This document shows positions 53,700 to 61,778 of a stretch of DNA of 64,000 nt, piece by piece (position 1 is the stretch's first letter; each line of letters opens with the position of its first letter). Under the pieces are notes generated by a model that saw only the letters and a list, made by a program, of their open reading frames with translations, made no database searches and was not told the DNA's origin. The stretch comes from Liquorilactobacillus cacaonum DSM 21116 (GTDB lineage Bacteria > Bacillota > Bacilli > Lactobacillales > Lactobacillaceae), in contig NZ_AYZE01000008.1 of NCBI RefSeq assembly GCF_001436735.1, positions 305,240-369,239 on the forward strand, given 5' to 3'. A program made the position numbers and the translations under genes.

Positions 53700-54227
53700 T
53701 TGTCACTAATTTATATTCGTCTTGCAACACAGCAAGATATTTTACAGATGATGGCTATTGTAAAAGATGCTCAACATTTACTCGCCTCACAAGATATTCC
53801 ACAATGGCAAAATGGATATCCTAACGAAAAAGTATTATTAAATGATATCGAAAAAAAAATAAGCTATGTTTTGATAGTCAATCAAACAATTGCTGGTATA
53901 GCAACTCTTCTACAAGAACCTGATCCTAATTATCAACAAGTTGTTGAAGGTAATTGGACGAATTCAAAGGATCCACACTATGCAACTATTCATAGACTTG
54001 CGATTTCCTCTAAGTTTCACGGACAGCATTTAGCAGAAACTTTCATTAATCATCTAGTCTCTGTTTCAAATCTCTTAGGATTCAAACAGCTTAGAATTGA
54101 TACCCATGATAAAAATAGTCGTATGAAATACTTAATTAATAAGATAGGTTTTAAGTATTCTGCAATTGTTTACATGCACAATAACCCTAATGACTTTCGC
54201 AACTCATATCAATTGTTTCTTGATTGA
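53700..54227 (+). CDS. GNAT-family N-acetyltransferase, TTG start
   Basis: A 175-residue acetyltransferase. After the IYIRLATQQDILQMMAIVKDA strand-helix start, the acetyl-CoA-binding part reads ATIHRLAISSKFHGQHLAETFINHLV (motif A, with a degenerate RxxGxG), followed by RIDTHDKNSRMKYLINKIGFKYSAIVYM. I chose the TTG at 53700, eight bases after AAGGAAG. An in-frame TTG at 53670 would overlap the nucleoside hydrolase gene. Substrate unknown. Confidence 0.88.
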   Translation: MSLIYIRLATQQDILQMMAIVKDAQHLLASQDIPQWQNGYPNEKVLLNDIEKKISYVLIVNQTIAGIATLLQEPDPNYQQVVEGNWTNSKDPHYATIHRLAISSKFHGQHLAETFINHLVSVSNLLGFKQLRIDTHDKNSRMKYLINKIGFKYSAIVYMHNNPNDFRNSYQLFLD

Positions 54228-54231
54228 TTTT

Positions 54232-54287
54232 TAAGTCAATTAAAAAAAGTTGAGCCTAAAAACTAGTCTCAACTTTTTTATTGACTT
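54232..54287. terminator. Bidirectional terminator
   Basis: TAAGTCAAT and AAAAAAGTTGAG pair with CTCAACTTTTTT and ATTGACTTA. It serves the plus-strand acetyltransferase gene and the minus-strand glycosyltransferase gene. Confidence 0.9.
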
Positions 54288-54338
54288 AAATTTTCCATAT
54301 TCATCTTAACTTTTTCTCTTTCCGGTTTTTAATTAGAT

Positions 54339-55457
54339 TTAAACCAGTTCTCTTTTTGTTTCCGCAATTACTGGAATCCAACGATCCGCTACTACTTTTG
54401 GAGCAAAATGTTTGATGCGTTCAAGCGATCTTTCAGAATAATAACGTCTCAAAAACCGGCTTTCAGTCATTTTACCTAAAACACGTTCAAAATCAGCTAC
54501 ATCCTGTGATTTCGTCATAATTCCATAGCGGTTTTCTCGTAAGTATTCTGCAGAACCTGTATTCTCCATTGCCACTACAGGTAATCCAAAACCCATTGCT
54601 TCTCCCATAACAAGTGGCATACCTTCCCATCTTGAAGTTGAAACAAAAATGGAAGCAGTTTCGTAGTGTTTTTGCAATTCTCGGTCTTTAAGAGCACCAC
54701 GATAAAGTATCTTATCTGCAACATCAAACTTTTTGATCAAATCTTCGAATATCGCCATATCTTCTGCTGTTCCTTTACCTGCAATTGCAATTTTCCAATC
54801 ATCCTTAAGTGATTTTGCAGTTTCTAACAACAAATCAATTCCCTTATGTTCAATTGCAATTCGTCCAGTAAAAGCTATAATATGACTGTTTAAATCAGCT
54901 GATTTATCGGGAATTAAGGTGAGTGGATTATAAATTTTGACCGTCTGATCATTAAATTGACGGTAATTTTCATAGTCAGAATCTGTTAACACAACAACAG
55001 TATCTGAAGATTCCAATCCTTGTCTAAATTCATCAAGCATTCCAACATAATATTGTGTCACATACGTATTAAAATTGTTATGCATCCATGCAATCACATT
55101 AACATTTGGTGCAGCTTTCTTAATAAAAGGTGCAAAACTAGTCAATAATCCAGCTGGCAAAATAACACATCCATAACTCTCCTCCACGATATACTCACAC
55201 AAGTCAGAAATTTGATCTGCATATTCCTCATAGGGATTTTCTCCAAAGAAATTTAATACACCCGTGGACACAGGGCGTTTAGCAATAATCATTGGTGCCC
55301 TTAATTCATAATAAGGTTCACCTTCACTAAGCGAGTAAAAGGCAACGTCCATTTCTGAGCTAAGAGTATTCCCCAAAACAGTAGCTGCTCTTTTAACACC
55401 ATCCATTACAACATTTTCTAATGCTATTAATACTTTCATAAACTTCGCTGTTTTCAC
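54339..55457 (-). CDS. GT4-family glycosyltransferase
   Basis: A 372-residue GT-B fold enzyme. An N-terminal acceptor domain (KVLIALENVVMDGVKRAATVLG) is followed by the donor domain with IAFTGRIAIEHKGIDLLLETAKSL, IAGKGTAEDMAIFEDL and the EX7E motif STSRWEGMPLVMGEAMGFGLPVVAMENTG. It resembles enzymes that add glucose to wall polymers or glycolipids, but the acceptor is not known. The GTG start is 14 nt from GGGAGG; an internal ATG at 55439 has no ribosome-binding site. A structured leader lies upstream. Confidence 0.87.
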   Translation of the reverse strand: MKTAKFMKVLIALENVVMDGVKRAATVLGNTLSSEMDVAFYSLSEGEPYYELRAPMIIAKRPVSTGVLNFFGENPYEEYADQISDLCEYIVEESYGCVILPAGLLTSFAPFIKKAAPNVNVIAWMHNNFNTYVTQYYVGMLDEFRQGLESSDTVVVLTDSDYENYRQFNDQTVKIYNPLTLIPDKSADLNSHIIAFTGRIAIEHKGIDLLLETAKSLKDDWKIAIAGKGTAEDMAIFEDLIKKFDVADKILYRGALKDRELQKHYETASIFVSTSRWEGMPLVMGEAMGFGLPVVAMENTGSAEYLRENRYGIMTKSQDVADFERVLGKMTESRFLRRYYSERSLERIKHFAPKVVADRWIPVIAETKRELV

Positions 55458-55518
55458 TATGAAAACAACTGCCTCCCTTCTATAATTACGCTATATTGGT
55501 CACACCTTTCAACTTTTT

Positions 55519-55573
55519 AGGAGTCACTATAAACCCGGACCAATCATCCAACTCGATTCGAGTGATAACTCCT
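55519..55573 (-). promoter_or_regulatory. Structured leader of the glycosyltransferase gene
   Basis: AGGAGTTATCACT pairs with AGTGACTCCT (three-base bulge), and ACTCGAATCGAGT is a near-palindrome within. An extended -10 (TGCTAGAAT) lies upstream on the minus strand, so the stem would be in the 5' leader. Confidence 0.4.
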
Positions 55574-55789
55574 TGTTAAAAATTCTAGCATTTAAAAAAA
55601 AGAATAGAAAGAAAAATGCATTATGATACATTTCCACCACTCCAATTATTTAACCTTTAGCTTGTCATCAAGTTTTACAAGGATAGTCCTTAAATGTTAT
55701 AACTGTAGTTGTTTTTAAATATTCCACCATACCGTATATTTATACATTTTTAATCTTATTATTACACTTTTGGGAGGTATTTGCCGATT

Positions 55790-56449
55790 ATGAATTTAAC
55801 TAATAATAAAATAGAATTAGTCCATAACTTTTCTTTGGAACAAATGAAAAACGATCTTTCTGGACATGGCTTTGATCATATTTTACGCGTCGTAAATCTG
55901 ACCAAATATATTCTTAAAAAAGAACAAGGAAATCACTTAATTGCAATTTGTGCTGCTTACCTACATGACGTAGCTGATGACAAATTGGTAGCTAACCCAA
56001 ACAAACAAGTTGAAAAAATCATTACTTTCTTAAAAAACAGTGAATTCTCGAGCAGTGAGATTTCGGAAATAATTTATATTACACAAAATTTATCATTCAG
56101 CAAATCACTAGGTGCTAACCCACCAAAACTCTCACTTTCTGGCAAAATAGTTCAAGATGCAGATCGGTTGGATGCAATTGGAGCAATTGGAACATTAAGA
56201 ACCATTTATTATGGAGGTAAAAACTCTGAAATCATCTATGATCCTTCTATAAAGCCACGTAAATTAACTGAAAAAAAAGAATACCGTGACCTTTCACACG
56301 AGACAATTATTAATCATTTTTACGAAAAATTACTAACTTTGGCAGACACCATGAATACTGAAACTGCAAAAGAACTTGCACAAGTTCGCCAAAACTTCAT
56401 GCTAGATTTCTTGGAAGAATTTAAAAATGAGTGGAATGGAAAATTATAA
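55790..56449 (+). CDS. HD-domain phosphohydrolase
   Basis: A 219-residue protein of the YedJ/YpgQ-like HD family. The metal ligands are visible in LSGHGFDHILRVVNLTKYIL (H), AAYLHDVADDKL (HD) and IVQDADRLDAIGAIGTLRT (D). Family members hydrolyse nucleotides or small phosphates. The ATG at 55790 is preferred; a TTG at 55781 stands only three bases after GGGAGG. It runs divergently from the glycosyltransferase gene and alone. Confidence 0.9.
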   Translation: MNLTNNKIELVHNFSLEQMKNDLSGHGFDHILRVVNLTKYILKKEQGNHLIAICAAYLHDVADDKLVANPNKQVEKIITFLKNSEFSSSEISEIIYITQNLSFSKSLGANPPKLSLSGKIVQDADRLDAIGAIGTLRTIYYGGKNSEIIYDPSIKPRKLTEKKEYRDLSHETIINHFYEKLLTLADTMNTETAKELAQVRQNFMLDFLEEFKNEWNGKL

Positions 56450-56547
56450 AAAAATTTAAACAGTAATTAGCTTCTTTCTTTTCTGATTAATTCGTATTCT
56501 GCTTCTTGCGATAATAGTAATTACCATCAATTAGCTTTCAATTTGCC

Positions 56548-56597
56548 TTGACAGCAATCTAGTAATTAGATATCATTCTAAATTGTAATTATTACTA
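56548..56597 (+). promoter_or_regulatory. Promoter with Zur-like operator
   Basis: TTGACA (56548-56553), 17 nt, TATCAT (56571-56576). Just downstream TTGTAAT-T-ATTACTA (56583-56597), inside a longer AAAT...ATT frame, differs little from the Bacillus Zur box TCGTAATNATTACGA and covers the expected transcript start. Confidence 0.7.
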
Positions 56598-56627
56598 TTA
56601 AACAAAAAACTTGGAGGATTACGAGTT

Positions 56628-57494
56628 ATGAAGAAAAGAAACTACCTTTTTTTGGTGCTAGCTTTAATTTTAATTTTAGCTGGCTGTTCAGCAACAACTG
56701 TTAAAAAAACTAAAGGCATCTCTGTAGTTGCCACAACTGATTTTTACGGGGAAGTTGCAAAAGCTGTACTTGGGTCAAATGGTTCAGTTACATCTATCAT
56801 TAATAATCCTAATATTGATCCCCACGATTTTGAACCTACTACAAAAACTGCAAAAACTGTCGCTAATAGTGATATTTTGTTATATAACGGAATTGGCTAT
56901 GACTCATGGGCAAAAAAACTCTCTGGTGCAAAAAAAATTGCGGTTGGAGAAGACATCATGCATAAAAAAGATGGAGACAATGAGCATCTTTGGTATAATA
57001 ATAAAACAATGTCCGCGACTGCAAAGTATTTAGCTGTTCGTTTTGGAAAAATTGATTCCAAGCACAAAGCTGAATATCAGAAAAATGCAAAAAAATATAT
57101 CTCAAGTCTTTCTGAACTGACAACACTTATCAAGCAAATTAGAAAAAACAGCAATAATAAATTAGTTGATGTAAGTGAACCTGTTTTTGATTACGCATTA
57201 AAAGATATGGGGTATAAAATAAATAATGTACATTTTTCTAATTCTGTTGAAAAAGGAACAGATCCTTCACCTAGCGACATTAAAAATATGCAAAATGATA
57301 TTAAAAAACAAAAAATTGCATTCTTCGTTCAAAATACACAAGCAAGCGATAAAGTTGTAAAGAACCTAGTAGCAATGTGTAAAAAATATAATGTACCAGT
57401 TGTTAACGTTACAGAAACTCTTCCCACTGGAAAAAATTACCTCCAATGGATGAAAGAAGAATACCAACAAGTATTAAATATTCAAAAAAAGTGA
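56628..57494 (+). CDS. Zn/Mn ABC transporter, substrate-binding lipoprotein
   Basis: A 288-residue cluster-9 metal-binding lipoprotein. The signal peptide ends in the lipobox LAGC (about residues 17-20), anchoring it outside the membrane. Likely metal ligands are the His in NPNIDPHDFEPT, the His in DNEHLWYNN and the Glu in DVSEPVFDYALKDMGY. A fourth ligand is less clear. A Glu in third place is more like manganese binders than zinc binders, yet the operator looks Zur-like, so metal choice is open. No His-rich loop is present. Confidence 0.9.
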   Translation: MKKRNYLFLVLALILILAGCSATTVKKTKGISVVATTDFYGEVAKAVLGSNGSVTSIINNPNIDPHDFEPTTKTAKTVANSDILLYNGIGYDSWAKKLSGAKKIAVGEDIMHKKDGDNEHLWYNNKTMSATAKYLAVRFGKIDSKHKAEYQKNAKKYISSLSELTTLIKQIRKNSNNKLVDVSEPVFDYALKDMGYKINNVHFSNSVEKGTDPSPSDIKNMQNDIKKQKIAFFVQNTQASDKVVKNLVAMCKKYNVPVVNVTETLPTGKNYLQWMKEEYQQVLNIQKK

Positions 57495-57507
57495 GAGTTA
57501 ATCCATT

Positions 57508-58167
57508 ATGAAACCAATGATTGAAGTTACAGATTTAAATATTCAAGTTCCAGGGAAAAAATTATTTGAAAATCTAAATTTTATCATTCCTGCCAATAAT
57601 TTAACTTGTATAACTGGGGAGAATGGTGTTGGAAAAACAACTCTAGTGAAACATCTATTGCAAAGTTTCAAATCAAAAAGTCCACAAATTAAAATTCACG
57701 CTACCCGTTCGCGAACACAATATGTCCCACAATTACGTAACATTGATGATGAATTTCCTTTAAGTATCATTGATTTTGTCGCCTTGGGACTTCATCAGTC
57801 TAATTTATTATGGCATACAAGATCTGAAAAAAAGCTTTTACAAGATGTCATTCAAAAAACAAATTTAATGGCTATCTCTAAACGTCCATTGGGTGCCGCT
57901 TCAGGTGGTGAAAAACAAAGAGCTTTTTTAGCACAAGCTCTTTGTGCTGAACCAAAACTGTTAATTTTAGATGAATCAACTGCAAGTCTTGATACTGTTA
58001 CAAAAAATGAGTTACTTATTTTGATACGTTCTTTGCTAATTGATCGTGATATCACTGTTTTATTTATCACACATGATCCTGAATTGATTGAAAAATATGC
58101 TGATTATGAGTTACATCTATCTCATTTGCAAGCACAACTTATCAAAAAAGGGGAGCGTGAAAAATAA
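57508..58167 (+). CDS. Zn/Mn ABC transporter, ATPase
   Basis: A 219-residue ABC ATPase. Walker A is GENGVGKTT, the signature is ASGGEKQRAFLAQAL, Walker B is KLLILDEST and the switch His is in FITHDPE. It lies 13 bp after the binding protein and overlaps the permease start by one base, giving the standard order of binding protein, ATPase and permease. Confidence 0.93.
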   Translation: MKPMIEVTDLNIQVPGKKLFENLNFIIPANNLTCITGENGVGKTTLVKHLLQSFKSKSPQIKIHATRSRTQYVPQLRNIDDEFPLSIIDFVALGLHQSNLLWHTRSEKKLLQDVIQKTNLMAISKRPLGAASGGEKQRAFLAQALCAEPKLLILDESTASLDTVTKNELLILIRSLLIDRDITVLFITHDPELIEKYADYELHLSHLQAQLIKKGEREK

Positions 58168-58964
58168 TGTTGCAATTCGATTTCATGCGTTATGCTTTCA
58201 TTGCGGGCATCTTTATCTCACTTATTTGTGGTGTAATGGGAACATTTGTCGTTGCTCGTCAAACTTCTTTTTTTACACACACACTTTCGGAAATTGGATT
58301 TTCGGGTGCCGCTTTTGGAATTTTCTTAGGAATTAGTCCATTGTTAGGGATGATTATATTTACAATGTCAAGCGCCCTGTTTATTGGTATTTCTGGTGAC
58401 CGTCTGAGCCGTCGCGAAGCCTCAATAAGTCTTTTTTCAGGTCTTTTTATTGGCCTTGGTATCTTATTTCTTTCTCTATCAAGCAAGCAATCCAGTTATG
58501 CGACAAATATTTTATTTGGTAGTATTGTTGGTATCAATATTAACAACCTTTATTCATTAGTAGCATTGAGTATCTTAATTCTACTAATTATTGCCTTATT
58601 ATTTAGGCAACTTGCTTATAATTCATTTGATGTGACCGGATCTCAATATAATCAACATCTTAATTTGTTGACTTCCATAATTTTTCTAGGCTTACTTGCA
58701 TTGACCATTAGTGTAACTTCACAGATTATTGGTTCTCTACTCATTTTTGTTCTACTCACTATTCCAGCATCTTCTGCAAAATACTTCACCCCTTCTTTAT
58801 GGAAAATGATTTTCTTGTCTACGTCCTTTTCATTAGGTGGTGTCTGGATTGGCCTTTACCTTTCGTATATTACAAATTGGCCCGTAACTTTCTTCATTAC
58901 AACGATTGAAGCAATTATCTATTGTTTATCCTTGCTGTACCACCGCTTACAAGGAAATAAATAA
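58167..58964 (+). CDS. Zn/Mn ABC transporter, permease
   Basis: A 265-residue membrane protein of the ZnuB/MntB family with seven or eight helices. GVMGTFVVARQTSFFTHTLSEIGFSGAAFGIFLG is the conserved cytosolic loop region and LLIFVLLTIPASSAKYF the late helix typical of this family. It is followed by a strong bidirectional terminator. Confidence 0.93.
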   Translation: MLQFDFMRYAFIAGIFISLICGVMGTFVVARQTSFFTHTLSEIGFSGAAFGIFLGISPLLGMIIFTMSSALFIGISGDRLSRREASISLFSGLFIGLGILFLSLSSKQSSYATNILFGSIVGININNLYSLVALSILILLIIALLFRQLAYNSFDVTGSQYNQHLNLLTSIIFLGLLALTISVTSQIIGSLLIFVLLTIPASSAKYFTPSLWKMIFLSTSFSLGGVWIGLYLSYITNWPVTFFITTIEAIIYCLSLLYHRLQGNK

Positions 58965-59004
58965 TGCTGGTGGGCCGTAATTTTGATTTATAAAATATCA
59001 CTAA

Positions 59005-59041
59005 CAAAAAAAGCAGGTTGATTCTTCAAACCTGCTTTTTT
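59005..59041. terminator. Bidirectional terminator
   Basis: AAAAAAGCAGGTT pairs perfectly with AACCTGCTTTTTT around a 9-nt loop. It serves both the metal transporter operon and serC-serA. Confidence 0.93.
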
Positions 59042-59062
59042 ATATTAAAAAGAATAATATTT

Positions 59063-60235
59063 TCAATTTTTTCTGATTTCTCTCACTCTAATAACTTCTG
59101 GAATATTACCTAACTCTGTTTTTAAGTCAAAAAAAACTTCTTCGGTAATAATATCTGTATCAATCATTGTATATGCAATCTTTTCACGACTTCGATTAAT
59201 CATATTATCGATATTAATATTATATCTAGCAAGAATTGTTGTGATTTTACCAACCATATTAGGTACATTTTGATGAATTAGCGTAATTCTAAAATTTGAA
59301 TCGAAAGCCATTTCAACCGTCGGAAAATTAACAGAATTAACGATATTTCCTGTCTCAAGATATTTTCTAAGTGTTTGAGCCGCCATTATTGCTCCATTTA
59401 TTTCTGCCTCAAGTGTCGTTCCCCCAATATGTGGAGTTACAATAGTATTTGCGTGATTAATAACCCGTTCTGAACTAAAATCCGTAATATATTGCGCAAT
59501 TTTATGACTATCCAAAGCATCAATCACAGCTTGTTCATTAACAATCCCCCATCGAGAGTAGTTCAATAAAATTGCTCCATCTTTCATTTCAGATAATTCA
59601 TTTGTAGCTATCAAATCCTGATTGTCCTCTGTATATGGAATATGGATAGTCACGTAATCACTTTTTTGTAATAACTCACTTAGATTTCTTGCGCGTGGAA
59701 TATCACTTGACAAACGCCACGCATGCTCTACGCTTATGTAAGGATCATAACCAATTACACGCATCCCTAAATCTGCAGTTGCACGTGCAACTCTTGATCC
59801 AACTGAACCAAGACCAATTATTCCAATTGTTTTTTTATTTAATTCAGTTCCAGCAAAATGATTCTTTCCTTGTTCAGTTTGTAAACTTACATCTGCACCA
59901 TTCAATTTTTTGGCCCATTGAATTGATGAAAAAACAGGACGTGTCGCTAAGATTAACATTGCAATAATTAATTCTTTGACTGCATTAGCATTCGAACCAG
60001 GTGTATTAAAAACAACTGTTCCATTAGAACTTGCCTCTAAAAGAGGAATATTGTTAACTCCTGCTCCTGCTCTTGCAATTGCAAGCACACTGGTTCCAAA
60101 GTGTGTCTTATGCATGTCTTGACTTCTAATCAATAATGCATTTGGTTTATCAGTTTTATTAACAGAATAAATTTCTTTAGGAAATTCCTCAATTCCTTCA
60201 GGTGCAATCATATTATAAGTCCTGATATCTATCAT
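59063..60235 (-). CDS. serA: Phosphoglycerate dehydrogenase
   Basis: First enzyme of serine synthesis (3-phosphoglycerate to 3-phosphohydroxypyruvate, with NAD). The 390-residue protein is of the short type. The substrate domain has ARAGAGVNNIP, and the NAD domain GIIGLGSVGSRVARA with GYDP. The catalytic Arg is in LLNYSRWGIV, the Glu in the DFSSERV segment and the His in TPHIGGTTLEAE. A C-terminal ACT domain (about 318-388: ITLIHQNVPNMVGKITTILARYNINIDNM) suggests feedback by serine. It is 1 bp after serC; serB is absent. Confidence 0.95.
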   Translation of the reverse strand: MIDIRTYNMIAPEGIEEFPKEIYSVNKTDKPNALLIRSQDMHKTHFGTSVLAIARAGAGVNNIPLLEASSNGTVVFNTPGSNANAVKELIIAMLILATRPVFSSIQWAKKLNGADVSLQTEQGKNHFAGTELNKKTIGIIGLGSVGSRVARATADLGMRVIGYDPYISVEHAWRLSSDIPRARNLSELLQKSDYVTIHIPYTEDNQDLIATNELSEMKDGAILLNYSRWGIVNEQAVIDALDSHKIAQYITDFSSERVINHANTIVTPHIGGTTLEAEINGAIMAAQTLRKYLETGNIVNSVNFPTVEMAFDSNFRITLIHQNVPNMVGKITTILARYNINIDNMINRSREKIAYTMIDTDIITEEVFFDLKTELGNIPEVIRVREIRKN

Positions 60236-60236
60236 T

Positions 60237-61325
60237 TCAGTACACTCCCTTATATTCTAATTCGAATTTCTGCATAATTTTCAATAATTCTTTGACTCCT
60301 TCTATGGGGAATGCATTGTATAAGCTAGCCCGCATTCCGCCGACTAGTCTATGCCCCTTTAGCCCCACAAATCCATTTTCAGTAGCCATTGCAATAAACT
60401 TTGCATCTAACGATGAGTTACCTGTTACAAATGGTATGTTGGTAATTGAGCGATTTTTTACGCTTACTGGAGAACTAAATAATGATGAATTATCTAAAAA
60501 ATCATACAATAATTGAGCCTTTTCACGATTTTTTTTCTCTATTACATCAATTCCACCTTCTGCAATTAGCCATTCAAAAACCAATCCTGCACAATAAATT
60601 GCAAAAACAGGAGGGGTATTCAATGTTGAATTCTTATTTACTAACTTCTTATAGCTAAGCATTGCCGGAAGATTGGGACTTTTCTCTACCAAATCATGGC
60701 GCACGATTACCACAGTCAAACCGGCTGGCCCAATATTTTTTTGTGCACCGGCATATATCATACCAAAATCACTCACATTATATCTTTGTCCTAAAATATT
60801 CGAAGACATGTCTCCTACAAGAAACTTGTCTTTCATATACGGAACTTCTTTATACGCAGTCCCCTCAATTGTGTTATTTAAAGTAATATGTACATAATCC
60901 AAGTCCTCAGAAGTACGATTTTCTTCTGGGAGTTTTGTGTATCCTGAAGAAAAACCACTAGCAATCTCAATCGCTTCCACGCCATTAATCAAATTTGCTT
61001 CCTCAATTGCCCTTTGTGACCAATGACCAGTATTAATAAAACCTATTCTTTTAAAATTATTAGCAAAATTTAGAGGTGCCATGGTAAATTGAAGTGTCGC
61101 ACCACCTTGCAAAAAAAGTACATCATACTCAGATGGGATATCCATCAATCTTCGCAAATTTTTTTCAGCATTTTCTTGAATTTCAGAAAAAAGTGAGGAA
61201 CGATGACTAATCTCCATAACACTCATCCCACTATTTTTGTACGAAAGCAATTCTGTTTGCACTTTTTCCAAAACTTTTTTTGGCATAACTGCCGGCCCAG
61301 CTGAAAAATTGTAAATTTTCGCCAT
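60237..61325 (-). CDS. serC: Phosphoserine aminotransferase
   Basis: Class V PLP enzyme making phosphoserine from phosphohydroxypyruvate and glutamate. The 362-residue protein begins YNFSAGPAVMPKKVLEKVQ and has LFLQGGATLQFTM. The PLP-Lys is in GMIYAGAQKNIGPAGLTVVIV and the C-terminal Arg region is GFVGLKGHRLVGGMRASLYNA. It is the first gene of the serC-serA operon behind a strong sigma-A promoter. Confidence 0.96.
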   Translation of the reverse strand: MAKIYNFSAGPAVMPKKVLEKVQTELLSYKNSGMSVMEISHRSSLFSEIQENAEKNLRRLMDIPSEYDVLFLQGGATLQFTMAPLNFANNFKRIGFINTGHWSQRAIEEANLINGVEAIEIASGFSSGYTKLPEENRTSEDLDYVHITLNNTIEGTAYKEVPYMKDKFLVGDMSSNILGQRYNVSDFGMIYAGAQKNIGPAGLTVVIVRHDLVEKSPNLPAMLSYKKLVNKNSTLNTPPVFAIYCAGLVFEWLIAEGGIDVIEKKNREKAQLLYDFLDNSSLFSSPVSVKNRSITNIPFVTGNSSLDAKFIAMATENGFVGLKGHRLVGGMRASLYNAFPIEGVKELLKIMQKFELEYKGVY

Positions 61326-61373
61326 ATTCCTTCACTTCTCTCTAATTAATTTTAAAGTATGCTCTAATATTCG

Positions 61374-61402
61374 AATATAGCCAAAGTCTCGTTAGATGTC
61401 AA
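61374..61402 (-). promoter_or_regulatory. Sigma-A promoter of serC-serA
   Basis: The minus strand has TTGACA (61397-61402), exactly 17 nt, then TATATT (61374-61379). A dyad (TATTCGAATA) overlaps the start region. Confidence 0.85.
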
Positions 61403-61526
61403 TGCTATTCACACTAAATGATTTTTGAATGCTTATACTTAATACCCCTTTCAATTAACTTTATAACTTAATTTAAGCTTAGATTCTAATTGACTAGCCG
61501 TATTATTTTATATTTCTTAAAACAAA

Positions 61527-61698
61527 TGTAATATTTTCGTAATATTCTTAAGAAAGAAAAATTTAATTTTCTTATATAAAAGCTGGTGTAACAACCTTTA
61601 TAATTATATGACTATCTATATATTAAAAAAAAAATTATTAAAACACTTATGTACCAAGGAATTATGGTGGTTTATTACATTATGCTGTAAAATGTAAT
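61527..61698. promoter_or_regulatory. Cluster of TGTAAT words upstream of the wall hydrolase gene
   Basis: TGTAAT-N5-CGTAAT (61527-61543) is one base from the WalR pattern TGTWAH-N5-TGTWAH. ATTACAT-N11-ATGTAAT (61674-61698) adds two more copies as an inverted pair. The 450-bp gap otherwise holds no gene. Confidence 0.4.
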
Positions 61699-61778
61699 AT
61701 TTTTTGTACTGTTATGCAATAAAGATAGACTACAATCAACTTATTGATAATAAAAAATAAAAGTAGGAGTGAATTAAT

